Position numbers and translations under genes: made by a program. From the NCBI GenBank assembly GCA_023261685.1, contig JAHFOM010000003.1, positions 13,421-25,076 on the forward strand: a stretch of 11,656 nucleotides of DNA, given 5' to 3'. This document shows positions 5,674-11,197 of the stretch, in pieces. The stretch is from Candidatus Moraniibacteriota bacterium (lineage in GTDB: Bacteria; Patescibacteriota; Minisyncoccia; Moranbacterales; UBA1568). Each line of letters starts with the position of its first letter. Positions within the stretch are counted from its first letter, which is position 1. The notes below the pieces were generated by a model that saw only the letters and a list, made by a program, of their open reading frames with translations, ran no database searches and had not been told where the DNA came from.

Positions 5674-6633
5674 ATGCAAGTATTTGATTCAGAATTTCAT
5701 ACGCTGCAGTATATCATTTTGAAATCAAAGCGTGTCCTTCTCTTTGCCCATAGTCGACCTGATCCGGACACTGTCGGCGCCAACCTCGCTCTTGCCGAAT
5801 ACATCAGAAGCTGTGGAAAGTATGTGGATATTGCCTGTTTTGATGCTTTTCCAGATGCTCTGAAGAGAGTGGGAGAAGAGACATTTCTCCATCCTGATCA
5901 GATAGATATCCAAAGTTACGATGCGGTGATTGCCTGCGACAGCGTTGATCGCGGCTTTCACAAAATTATCGATACTCTTCCTGCAAATCAAGTCGTCGTT
6001 CTGATCGATCACCACCCCGATATCAGCATAACAGGGGATGTAATGATGATTGATACGGGATATTCGTCTTCTTCCGAGCTGATCTATCTCTTTCTTTCCG
6101 CCGTGGAAGCGAAGATAACAAAATCGATGGCGACCCTACTCCTGATGGGTATCCTCTTCGATACCGGTGGATTTCAACACTCCAACGTTTCTCCACAGGT
6201 GATGCAGATCGCTTCTGACCTGATGAAGAAGGGCGCCCCTCTAGCAAAAATCACGGAGACTATTTTCACGAAAAACAATATCAGCGCGCTAAAACTTTGG
6301 GGTCGCGCTTTTGAAAAAGCCCGGTTCAATAACGAAAATGGGATGCTGGTTACCGCCATCACCGAAAAAGATGTGGCTGAGTGTCAGGCTTCTGTCGAAG
6401 ACATCTATCAGGTAGCTTCCATCCTCAGTACCGTACCAGATGCCAAGTTCGCTCTCGTACTCTCACAACAAGGAGAAGCCACTGTCCGAGCCAGCTTGCG
6501 CTCTATGAAGCACCATAACGTGGATGTCTCAGCCATCGCACATAGCTTTGGCGGGGGAGGACACAAGCTTGCCAGCGGTTTTGAACTGGAAGGGAGACTC
6601 GTCGAGACTGACACGGGCTTTATGGTGGCGTAA
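5674..6633 (+). CDS. nrnA: DHH/DHHA1 phosphoesterase, NrnA-like nano-RNase/pAp phosphatase
   Basis: A 319-residue protein, full family length. DHH motif I is AHSRPDPDTVGANLAL (His26, Asp30, Asp32), motif II ACDSVD (Asp89), motif III LIDHHPD (Asp112-His113-His114), and motif IV FDTGGFQHSN (Asp163). These residues hold two Mn2+ ions. The C-terminal DHHA1 domain ends in SFGGGGHKLASGF (about 291-303), the substrate-binding glycine loop. NrnA enzymes degrade 2-5 nt RNA leftovers and hydrolyse 3'-phosphoadenosine 5'-phosphate in the cytoplasm. The chosen ATG has no Shine-Dalgarno and directly follows an inverted repeat, but the protein N-terminus fits the family. It lies downstream of rbfA. RecJ or a GGDEF-linked DHH protein is excluded by length and domain order. 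Confidence 0.9.
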   Translation: MQVFDSEFHTLQYIILKSKRVLLFAHSRPDPDTVGANLALAEYIRSCGKYVDIACFDAFPDALKRVGEETFLHPDQIDIQSYDAVIACDSVDRGFHKIIDTLPANQVVVLIDHHPDISITGDVMMIDTGYSSSSELIYLFLSAVEAKITKSMATLLLMGILFDTGGFQHSNVSPQVMQIASDLMKKGAPLAKITETIFTKNNISALKLWGRAFEKARFNNENGMLVTAITEKDVAECQASVEDIYQVASILSTVPDAKFALVLSQQGEATVRASLRSMKHHNVDVSAIAHSFGGGGHKLASGFELEGRLVETDTGFMVA

Positions 6634-6664
6634 CGGCACATATCCACAGGTTATACAGAAGAGT

Positions 6665-7252
6665 ATGGATAAAAAGGAATCTCTTGCTACTCTGAACGAA
6701 AAGATGATGCGCGAATGCACCTGCGCTCTGCGCGCAGAAGCGACGCAGGCGGTACCGGGGAAGGGGAGTGCCTCCGCAGAGATTCTCTTCATCGGTGAGG
6801 CTCCGGGGAAGAAAGAAGATGAATCGGGCGTACCGTTTGTCGGCGCCGCTGGGAAATTTCTCGATGAAATGCTCTCAAGCATCAGCTTGAAACGCGAGGA
6901 TATCTACATCACCAACATCGTCAAATACCGTCCGCCTGACAACCGTGACCCATCCCCAGAAGAAATTGCTGCTTGCCGAGAATGGCTCAGCGAACAAATC
7001 CAAATCATCCAGCCGAAAATAATCGTGACCCTCGGCCGACACGCATTGGAACATTTCATTCCCGGAGAAAAGATCTCTCTCGTACACGGGCAGGCGTTCC
7101 ACAGAGTTTTTCCTGATATCGGCGAGCAGGTATTTTTCGTCCTCTACCATCCTGCCGCCGCCCTCTACAACGGCAGTATGCGCGCGACTCTCTTGGAGGA
7201 TTTCAAGAAAATTCCTCGCGTGTTGGAGAAGATAAGAAAGAACTCCTCATAA
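6665..7252 (+). CDS. udg: Family 4-type uracil-DNA glycosylase
   Basis: A 195-residue protein with the UDG superfamily motifs: GEAPGKKEDESGVPFVGAAGKFLD (44-67, motif A and the pocket), TNIVKYRPPDNRDPSP (83-98), LGRHALEHF, and YHPAAALYN (161-169, with the DNA-contacting His162). It removes uracil left by cytosine deamination and starts base excision repair. Family 4 enzymes hold a 4Fe-4S cluster with four cysteines. Here only Cys18, Cys20 and Cys104 are candidates. The position in VK-C-RPP is Tyr88, and the first pair is C-x-C rather than C-x2-C, so the cluster may be altered or lost. The start at 6665 matches family length; the longer frame upstream overlaps nrnA in another phase. It lies 31 nt after nrnA, probably in one transcript. 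Confidence 0.9.
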   Translation: MDKKESLATLNEKMMRECTCALRAEATQAVPGKGSASAEILFIGEAPGKKEDESGVPFVGAAGKFLDEMLSSISLKREDIYITNIVKYRPPDNRDPSPEEIAACREWLSEQIQIIQPKIIVTLGRHALEHFIPGEKISLVHGQAFHRVFPDIGEQVFFVLYHPAAALYNGSMRATLLEDFKKIPRVLEKIRKNSS

Positions 7253-7265
7253 AGGAGTTTTTTTA
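7241..7265 (+). terminator. Intrinsic terminator of the rbfA-nrnA-udg unit
   Basis: AACTCCT (7241-7247) pairs with AGGAGTT (7253-7259) across a 5-nt loop and runs into a T-tract to 7264. It overlaps the udg stop codon and reaches the stop of the convergent NTPase gene, so two convergent genes meet at one hairpin. Confidence 0.85.
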
Positions 7266-7808
7266 TTTTACCATTTTGCGAAATCTTTCCAGAAGTTTTT
7301 TTGTCACTGCGAAAGATTGTTTTTCTTCGAAAGTCATTTCCGCAAAAGTCCTCCCTTCTCCTTCTGGAATGAAGATGGTATCCCAGTGGTATCCGTTGGT
7401 TCCTCTGGGCTTTTCAGGAAGAGCGCCTCTGACCGTCTCTTCTAAAAAATAGGTTTCACTTCCGTCACAATAGCCGAGCACCGTCGTCCACTGGCAGCCG
7501 TATTGATTGAAGAGCCGTGCTATCTCGCAGGTTTTTTCTTCACCGACGGTTTTCTCAAACCACCATTTGATAAATGGTCCGGGAAATCCATTCAGACAGT
7601 CAAGCGATAAGGATGCATCCATCACGAAGCATGGTTTTCTAACTTTACTGTAGGCATATTCGAGTTTATGTCGGACAATTTCCTGCGGATCGAGGGATTG
7701 AATTTCCGGGACATCAAAATCAATGTGCTGAATTTCAAAATCCGACAGAAGTCTTTTGGCATCTTCCACCTTGTGTATGTTTTGCGTAACAAAAACGAGT
7801 GTTCGCAT
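7263..7808 (-). CDS. HAM1/ITPA-type non-canonical purine NTP pyrophosphatase
   Basis: A 181-residue protein of the inosine triphosphatase family, which hydrolyses dITP, ITP and XTP to monophosphates and keeps deaminated purines out of DNA and RNA. The N-terminal motif is FVTQNIHKVEDAKRLL (T-x-N-x-x-K-x-x-E/D). The middle reads MDASLSLDCLNGFPGPFIKWWFEK, which resembles the eukaryotic/archaeal ITPA form (E/D-D-T-x-L...G-L-P-G-P-Y-I-K-W-F) more than bacterial RdgB (DDSGL). The C-terminal part has NGYHWDTIFIPEGEGRTFAEMTFEEKQSFAVTKK. The start at 7808 fits the family; any longer frame would translate the tRNA genes. Only 7 nt separate the ATG from the 3' end of tRNA-Leu, leaving no room for a Shine-Dalgarno. 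It is probably expressed by processing of a tRNA-mRNA transcript. Confidence 0.88.
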   Translation of the reverse strand: MRTLVFVTQNIHKVEDAKRLLSDFEIQHIDFDVPEIQSLDPQEIVRHKLEYAYSKVRKPCFVMDASLSLDCLNGFPGPFIKWWFEKTVGEEKTCEIARLFNQYGCQWTTVLGYCDGSETYFLEETVRGALPEKPRGTNGYHWDTIFIPEGEGRTFAEMTFEEKQSFAVTKKLLERFRKMVK

Positions 7809-7815
7809 AGATTTG

Positions 7816-7897
7816 TGCCGAGGGTGGGACTCGAACCCACAAGCCTTTTGGGCGCAGCATCTTAAGTGCCGTGCGTATACCATTCCGCCACCTCGGC
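7816..7897 (-). tRNA. tRNA-Leu(TAA)
   Basis: A class II tRNA. The acceptor GCCGAGG pairs with CCTCGGC. The anticodon stem CGGCA/TGCTG holds loop CTTAAGA (anticodon TAA), with a long variable arm and T-arm loop TTCGAGT. The discriminator A73 marks leucine, and CAA follows, so CCA is not encoded. It lies 8 nt after tRNA-Cys and 7 nt before the NTPase start codon. Confidence 0.94.
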
Positions 7898-7905
7898 AAT
7901 TCTTG

Positions 7906-7976
7906 AGGTCCGGGGCGGAGTTGAACCGCCTTAGAGGGTTTTGCAGACCCTTGCCTGACCGATCGGCCACCGGACC
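7906..7976 (-). tRNA. tRNA-Cys(GCA)
   Basis: Acceptor GGTCCGG/CCGGACC; anticodon stem AGGGT/ACCCT with loop CTGCAAA (anticodon GCA). The T-loop is TTCAACT and the discriminator is U73, the identity base of tRNA-Cys. CCA is not encoded. It is the first gene after the promoter at 8007-8035, with a leader of about 24 nt. Confidence 0.94.
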
Positions 7977-8006
7977 ATTTCTTTCCTTAGTGAATAAAGC
8001 ATTCCC

Positions 8007-8035
8007 AGTCTAGCGAAGTTGCGGGGGAGCGTCAA
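8007..8035 (-). promoter_or_regulatory. Promoter of tRNA-Cys/tRNA-Leu/NTPase unit
   Basis: On the minus strand TTGACG (8030-8035) and TAGACT (8007-8012) are 17 bp apart. Transcription would start near 8000. The -35 box lies only 2-3 bp beyond the T-tract of the upstream 3D-gene terminator. Confidence 0.75.
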
Positions 8036-8037
8036 TG

Positions 8038-8065
8038 AAAAAACGCCCGACAAGTATGCCGGACG
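8038..8065 (-). terminator. Intrinsic terminator of the 3D-domain gene
   Basis: On the minus strand CGTCCGGC (8058-8065) pairs with GTCGGGCG (8044-8051) over 8 bp with two G-U pairs and a 6-nt loop, followed by six T residues (8038-8043). It lies 17 nt past the stop codon. Confidence 0.88.
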
Positions 8066-8081
8066 CTTCTTCACTTTGTAT

Positions 8082-8642
8082 TTATTTTATCACCTGAGCC
8101 CTCAGATTGCGCCGACCAAAGGCGAAGGCTTCTGTTTTGGTTTCCATATAGATGTCGATGTGATTGCCCTTGATGGCACCACCGCGGTCTTCACAGCGGA
8201 ACTCACCCATTCCTTCGATACTGATTTTAGCACCGAATGGGAAAGAGGGAGAACAGGCGAGAGTGCGCTTCTCAGCAACTTTCAACCCTGATGCCGTGAT
8301 ACCATCGCTCTTGCCACACTCATCAGCTGCGGCCGTATAGGCAGAAGCATTGATAGTGAATGGCTCTTTCGGAAGAGTCGTCCACAAACGCGCCTGCTTT
8401 TCTTTCCAACGGTTGAGAATCTTTTCCTCAAACGTCAATTCTTCGGTGACTTTTCCTTCAGACTGATCTTTCTCTATCTCAAAGCTCCACTGCAAGAGAT
8501 AGGGGTCGTTTTTGAAGTCATAAGCACTCCTCACCGGAGACTCAAGGGGGTTGTCCGGATTTTCCATAGCCTCCGCAGAGGGCGTACCGGTAAAGATGGC
8601 TATTGCTGCTACTGCGAAAAGAAACTCTTTTCGAAATATCAT
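8082..8642 (-). CDS. Secreted 3D-domain (double-psi beta-barrel) protein
   Basis: A 186-residue protein. Residues 1-25 form a signal peptide (basic FRKE, hydrophobic core, SAEA cleavage site). Residues 30-90 are a charged linker with a helical EEKILNRWKEKQARLW stretch. The C-terminal domain (about 95-186) carries the 3D signature: INASAYTAAADECGKSDGITASG, then FRCEDRGGAIKGNHIDIYMETKTEAFAFG. Asp113, Asp152 and Asp163 are probably the conserved aspartates that name the domain. This fold occurs in peptidoglycan-cleaving proteins such as the C-terminal part of MltA and in Gram-positive resuscitation-type cell-wall proteins. A wall-remodelling role outside the membrane is therefore likely. Cys109, Cys130 and Cys150 may form a disulphide. 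It has its own promoter and terminator, so it is a single-gene unit. Confidence 0.88.
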   Translation of the reverse strand: MIFRKEFLFAVAAIAIFTGTPSAEAMENPDNPLESPVRSAYDFKNDPYLLQWSFEIEKDQSEGKVTEELTFEEKILNRWKEKQARLWTTLPKEPFTINASAYTAAADECGKSDGITASGLKVAEKRTLACSPSFPFGAKISIEGMGEFRCEDRGGAIKGNHIDIYMETKTEAFAFGRRNLRAQVIK

Positions 8643-8710
8643 AGATTGCTCTTACAGATGATCTGTGGCCCCTCGGAAGGAGGACAGGTCAGCTCTTAAG
8701 CCAACCGCTG

Positions 8711-8739
8711 ATGATAGCATATAATCAGGAATCCGTCAA
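8711..8739 (-). promoter_or_regulatory. Promoter of the 3D-domain gene
   Basis: On the minus strand TTGACG (8734-8739) and TATCAT (8711-8716) are 17 bp apart, a strong sigma-70-type pair. The start near 8704 leaves a leader of about 62 nt with small self-complementary pieces (for example ACAGATCATCTGT). No known riboswitch is recognised, and no good Shine-Dalgarno precedes the ATG at 8642. Confidence 0.8.
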
Positions 8740-8804
8740 GTGCAAAATAGTGTTTATTGGCTTATACAAAGCATAATATACGGAAATTAGCCCTCTTTTT
8801 AAGG

Positions 8805-9422
8805 TCAAATATTGGGATTTGTCCTCTTGGCGTTACTTTTATGAGCGACTATCACAAAACAAGGAAACATGTTCCTCAGGACAAAAGAAATACTCACTTT
8901 TTTGAAAAACTCCCTCAGTGAGAGTGCGGCAATGGGGATATACTGGTGAAAAAAGATCAGGCTCCCATCTTTGGCAAGAAACTCGGACGAATTGGAAATA
9001 ACCTCTTTCCGAGCTTCTTGGCTCAACCATGAAAATGGGATGCTCGATACGATCAAATCGATACCTTGCAATCCTTCTTTCTGCAATGTGGGTATGATGT
9101 CTTGGATAGTACCGCAGATGATACGCAGGCGCGGATCTCCGATTTCTCGCAAGAGTTCCACAAAATCACGGTTCGACTCGATAGCGATCAATTGCCCATC
9201 CGCTGGGAGACGCTGGAGCAAGACCTTGGTCATCACGCCATTGCCCGGACCGTATTCGATAATTTTTTTGAGAGGTTTCCCTTCCTGTGACCGCAAGGCC
9301 TCGCGTATGATATACTGAGAACTTTCCGCCAATGCACCGACATTAAAATCTGATAATGCCACCCTGATAAAGTTTTGTTTTGTGCGCATAAAAAGAAAAA
9401 TATTTATCAGCCATAAAATCAT
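8805..9422 (-). CDS. SAM-dependent methyltransferase, phospholipid N-methyltransferase (PmtA)-like
   Basis: A 205-residue class I methyltransferase. Residues 18-40 (NFIRVALSDFNVGALAESSQYIIREAL) resemble the FL...NP-x-x-VGA-x-x-P-S-S start of PmtA-type phospholipid methyltransferases. Motif I is IIEYGPGNGVMT (54-65), the SAM-binding loop. The acidic residue at the end of strand 2 is Glu82 (IAIESN). Motif IV-like IVSSIPFSWL is at 124-133. The family is related to the KsgA/Erm rRNA dimethylases, so the substrate could be a lipid or RNA. The N-P-P-Y of KsgA is replaced by S-S-I-P-F, which favours the PmtA group. Start choice is uncertain: 9422 (used here) or 9389 (MRTKQNF). A Shine-Dalgarno at 9437-9444 is better spaced for an ATG-TGA just upstream. 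Confidence 0.82.
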   Translation of the reverse strand: MILWLINIFLFMRTKQNFIRVALSDFNVGALAESSQYIIREALRSQEGKPLKKIIEYGPGNGVMTKVLLQRLPADGQLIAIESNRDFVELLREIGDPRLRIICGTIQDIIPTLQKEGLQGIDLIVSSIPFSWLSQEARKEVISNSSEFLAKDGSLIFFHQYIPIAALSLREFFKKVSISFVLRNMFPCFVIVAHKSNAKRTNPNI

Positions 9423-9444
9423 TCACATGTATTCTACTCCTTTC
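9423..9444 (-). promoter_or_regulatory. Shine-Dalgarno with a start-stop codon pair before the methyltransferase
   Basis: GAAAGGAG (9437-9444, minus strand) is the best Shine-Dalgarno in the window. Eight nt downstream lies ATG (9426-9428) followed directly by TGA (9423-9425), and then the ATG of the gene (9420-9422). The ideal spacing is to the one-codon ORF; the real start is 14 nt away, so translation may need reinitiation. Confidence 0.55.
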
Positions 9445-9630
9445 AGAAAAAAGAAAACAGCCCTTTTCGAGGATGTTTCTCTTCTCTTGATCTGATAAGT
9501 GAAGTCTCTTTGCTCCGACAAACCCAACCGTATCGAGCAGTGCGTTCGGACTGGAAGCAGGGGCCCTACATACAGGATACTCGCTCGCTCGTATTCTACT
9601 CACGCCCTTCTCCTCCCCTTACCACTAAAA

Positions 9631-9667
9631 AGCAAAAAAGAATAACACAAGGTCATTCTTTTTTGCT
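9631..9667 (-). terminator. Terminator-type hairpin, outer copy
   Basis: AGCAAAAAAGAAT (9631-9643) and ATTCTTTTTTGCT (9655-9667) pair over 13 bp. On the minus strand the core GAATGAC/GTTATTC closes a 5-nt loop and is followed by six T residues. It is symmetric enough to act in both directions. It is the second terminator after the tRNA cluster. Confidence 0.7.
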
Positions 9668-9762
9668 TTGCTAGAGCGGGTAAGGGGAGAATCTCACTGC
9701 TCGCTATGCTGCGCTCTATAGGGCTTCCGCCCTCTAGCCCTCGATGACTCGGTCACCCCACA

Positions 9763-9784
9763 CGGGAAAACAGGTGTTTTCCCG
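9763..9784. repeat. 9-bp perfect hairpin between the two terminator units
   Basis: CGGGAAAAC (9763-9771) pairs with GTTTTCCCG (9776-9784) across AGGT. There is no T-run on either side, so termination is not indicated. It sits in the 110-nt segment between the duplicated tRNA-end units. Confidence 0.6.
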
Positions 9785-9820
9785 ACCCCTTTCCTGTTCG
9801 ACTCTCCTTACACAACCCAT

Positions 9821-9860
9821 AAGCTAAAAATCACCCCCTAAGAGGAGTGATTTTTAGCTT
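9821..9860 (-). terminator. Intrinsic terminator of the five-tRNA cluster
   Basis: AAGCTAAAAATCAC and its complement (9821-9834, 9847-9860) form a 14-bp stem. On the minus strand the core TCACTCC/GGGGTGA is followed by TTTTT and preceded by AAAAA. It lies 6 nt past the 3' end of tRNA-Gly, the last gene of the cluster. Confidence 0.78.
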
Positions 9861-9865
9861 AACTG

Positions 9866-9937
9866 AGCGGGTAAGGGGAGTCGAACCCCTATCTAGTCCT
9901 TGGCAAGGACTCATAATAGCCGCTATACGATACCCGC
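9866..9937 (-). tRNA. tRNA-Gly(GCC)
   Basis: Acceptor GCGGGTA/TACCCGC; anticodon stem AGTCC/GGACT with loop TTGCCAA (anticodon GCC); T-arm loop TTCGACT. The discriminator is U73, usual for bacterial tRNA-Gly, and CCA is not encoded. It is the last gene of the cluster. Its 3' end is copied 191 bp downstream. Confidence 0.94.
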
Positions 9938-10009
9938 CTACGTTGCACTTCGGCGAGGCAAGCCCGCTAAGCGACGTTGGCTATTTTTTTACATTTTTTT
10001 ATTCCTCTG

Positions 10010-10081
10010 TGGGACTGGATGGGATCGAACCATCGACCAAGCGGTTATGAGCCGCGCGCTCTACCACTGAGCTACAGTCCC
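10010..10081 (-). tRNA. tRNA-Met(CAT), probably elongator
   Basis: Acceptor GGGACTG/CAGTCCC, D-stem GCTC/GAGC, anticodon loop CTCATAA (anticodon CAT), T-loop TTCGATC, discriminator A, CCA not encoded. The anticodon stem is CGCGG/CCGCT, without the three G-C pairs of an initiator, and the first acceptor pair is matched, so it is not the initiator. A lysidine-modified tRNA-Ile(CAT) cannot be fully excluded. Confidence 0.9.
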
Positions 10082-10169
10082 AAAAATCAAAACTGCCTCA
10101 TATTGAACTGTTTATCCACCTTATCCACACACTATACACTATTCCTTACTTTTTTTTGAAGTCTTTGTG

Positions 10170-10241
10170 TGCCGGGGGGCAGAATCGGACTGCCGACACG
10201 AGGATTTTCAGTCCTCTGCTCTACCACTGAGCTACCCCGGC
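10170..10241 (-). tRNA. tRNA-Phe(GAA)
   Basis: Acceptor GCCGGGG/CCCCGGC, anticodon stem GAGGA/TCCTC with loop CTGAAAA (anticodon GAA), T-loop TTCCGATT-like (GTCCGATTC), discriminator A, CCA not encoded. The T-loop starts TCC rather than TTC on this reading, a small deviation from the canonical form. Confidence 0.92.
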
Positions 10242-10261
10242 TAATTCTGATAAGTACCCGG

Positions 10262-10335
10262 TGCGCGCTCAAGGACTCGAACCTTGGACCCCCTCGGTGT
10301 AAACGAGGTGCTCTAACCAACTGAGCTAAGCGCGC
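10262..10335 (-). tRNA. tRNA-Val(TAC)
   Basis: Acceptor GCGCGCT/AGCGCGC, D-arm GCTC/GAGC, anticodon stem CCTCG/CGAGG with loop TTTACAC (anticodon TAC), T-arm CAAGG-TTCGAGT-CCTTG. The discriminator is A, followed by CCG instead of CCA. Confidence 0.94.
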
Positions 10336-10362
10336 TTTTCGTTTGAGATATAAGGAAAACTG

Positions 10363-10446
10363 TGCCCAGGAGAGGACTCGAACCTCCAATCCCTTGCGAG
10401 AACTACCACCTCAAGGTAGCGCGTATACCAATTCCGCCACCTGGGC
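10363..10446 (-). tRNA. tRNA-Leu(GAG)
   Basis: A class II tRNA with acceptor GCCCAGG/CCTGGGC, anticodon stem CTACC/GGTAG, loop TTGAGGT (anticodon GAG), a long variable arm, T-loop TTCGAGT, A73, and CCA not encoded. It is the first gene of the five-tRNA cluster. Confidence 0.93.
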
Positions 10447-10557
10447 ATATCCTTAAAAATGCTCTTCATTCGAAAGCCAGCATCAGCCGACTTTTGTTCA
10501 TCCGATAAAACACCCTCTCATGAGCGCTTGCGGAGGAAAACACAAAAGCGCAAAGAC

Positions 10558-10587
10558 ATTATACCTTTGTCTCTGTCTCGCTGGCAA
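10558..10587 (-). promoter_or_regulatory. Promoter of the five-tRNA cluster inside the rplS 3' end
   Basis: On the minus strand TTGCCA (10582-10587, 5 of 6) and TATAAT (10558-10563, 6 of 6) are 18 bp apart. The pair overlaps the last codons and stop of rplS. The transcript would start near 10551, about 105 nt before tRNA-Leu. No clear terminator separates rplS from the tRNAs, so read-through may add to expression. Confidence 0.75.
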
Positions 10588-11023
10588 CTGCTTCAGTCAT
10601 CACCGCTACTGGCTCTTGCACTTCAGGAGCAACACTGGCGGATGAGGACAGGACATCACCAGCTTTCACGCTGATTTCCTTGAGCTTCTTGCTCAGTACC
10701 TTGACGGACTTGTCGCGGACGAAATAGAGTTTGGCGCGACGGGCACGGGTACGTTTCACAAATTCGATTTTTTCGACTTGTGGGGAAGAAAGAGGAATGA
10801 CAAGCTCCACACCGACGCCAAAGGACACCTTACGGATGGTGATGGTCTTCGATGAGCTCTGACCACCCTTGATAGCGATGACAGTACCCTGAAAGACCTG
10901 CGTGCGCTCCTTGCTGCCTTCTTTGATCTTGCGGAAGAGCTTGACCATATCGCCGGCCTTGAGCTCGACTGTCTCCTGTGCCTTTCTTTGCTTGAGATTG
11001 AATGCGATGAGTTTCTGGTGCAT
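10559..11023 (-). CDS. rplS: Ribosomal protein L19 with an acidic C-terminal tail
   Basis: A 154-residue L19, which sits at the 30S-50S interface of the ribosome. Conserved segments are in order: LKAGDMVKLFRKIKEGSKERTQVFQGTVIAIKGGQSSSKTITIRKVSFGVGVELVIPLSSPQVEKIEFVKRTRARRAKLYFVRD covers the whole fold, including the GVGVE...P-L-x-S-P signature. Bacterial L19 is usually about 115-120 residues. This one has an extra acidic, Ala/Val/Glu-rich tail of about 35 residues (SSSASVAPEVQEPV...SETETKV) that is probably disordered. The start at 11023 (MHQKLIAF) matches the family; a longer frame to 11092 adds a non-conserved stretch. The RluA-type gene lies upstream on the same strand, separated by a terminator. 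Confidence 0.93.
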   Translation of the reverse strand: MHQKLIAFNLKQRKAQETVELKAGDMVKLFRKIKEGSKERTQVFQGTVIAIKGGQSSSKTITIRKVSFGVGVELVIPLSSPQVEKIEFVKRTRARRAKLYFVRDKSVKVLSKKLKEISVKAGDVLSSSASVAPEVQEPVAVMTEAVASETETKV

Positions 11024-11088
11024 AATCTTATACTGGGCGTTACATCGCTCTAATGAGATGGAGTAGATGCGGGGATGAATCCAAATCA

Positions 11089-11109
11089 ACATCTGGCATC
11101 TGGTATCTG
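11089..11109. repeat. Three tandem 7-mers in the rplS leader
   Basis: ACATCTG, GCATCTG and GTATCTG lie head to tail, between the likely rplS start of transcription and its start codon. They could be a protein-binding site in the leader RNA or chance low complexity. Confidence 0.45.
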
Positions 11110-11128
11110 AGCAACAGACAAGCCTATA

Positions 11129-11134
11129 ATTATA
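11129..11134 (-). promoter_or_regulatory. Candidate -10 box of rplS
   Basis: TATAAT on the minus strand, with TTTTCA 16 bp upstream as a weak -35. A start near 11122 would give a leader of about 100 nt. It follows the upstream terminator, where a promoter for rplS is expected. Confidence 0.5.
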
Positions 11135-11158
11135 TAAATGAGAGCTCTATTGAAAAGA

Positions 11159-11197
11159 AAAAACCTTGAAACATCACTATCCCGTTACAAGGCTTTT
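11159..11197 (-). terminator. Intrinsic terminator after the pseudouridine synthase gene
   Basis: On the minus strand AAAAGCCTTG (11188-11197) pairs with CAAGGTTTTT (11159-11168), 10 bp with one G-U, across a 19-nt loop, and continues into T-rich sequence. It overlaps the end of the coding region. Confidence 0.7.

Larger units (their letters stand above)
9445..9865. other. Non-coding stretch between the methyltransferase and the tRNA cluster
   Basis: No credible gene. The only sizeable minus-strand frame (9343-9603) overlaps the methyltransferase and lacks a ribosome binding site. The right half consists of two terminator hairpins, a duplicated tRNA-Gly 3' end and a further 9-bp hairpin, each listed separately. 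The left part, about 9445-9612, could hold the methyltransferase promoter, but I cannot place it. Confidence 0.6.
9613..9880. repeat. Duplicated tRNA-Gly 3' end with terminator and inverted flanks
   Basis: GAGCGGGTAAGGGGAG at 9865-9880 contains the 3' acceptor strand and part of the T-stem of tRNA-Gly and recurs exactly at 9674-9689. Inverted versions lie at 9613-9623 (CTCCCCTTACC) and 9799-9811 (CGACTCTCCTTAC, one mismatch). Each inverted-direct pair encloses an AT-rich terminator hairpin (9631-9667 and 9821-9860). The layout repeats with an offset of about 187 bp, suggesting tandem duplication of the tRNA 3' end plus its terminator, or the ends of a small element that uses the tRNA as a site. 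Confidence 0.7.

Noticed and set aside
6524..6664. Longer N-terminus for the uracil-DNA glycosylase
   Set aside because: It would overlap the conserved DHHA1 end of nrnA in another frame and add sequence unlike the family; 6665 gives the usual length.
7605..7640. Inactivated NTPase because the DDSGL motif is missing
   Set aside because: The DAS-L form with GFPGPFIKWW matches the ITPA-like branch, so the difference is a subtype trait rather than decay.
7809..7970. Longer N-terminus for the NTPase gene
   Set aside because: It would translate through tRNA-Leu and tRNA-Cys; the family N-terminus begins at 7808.
8643..8704. A riboswitch in the leader of the 3D-domain gene, as c-di-AMP switches precede some wall-hydrolase genes
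   Set aside because: The leader is only about 62 nt, too short for the ydaO-type switch, and no conserved core is visible. Only small self-complementary pieces are present.
9343..9603. 86-codon minus-strand frame upstream of the methyltransferase
   Set aside because: It overlaps the methyltransferase start in another phase, has no ribosome binding site and reads as low-complexity non-protein sequence.
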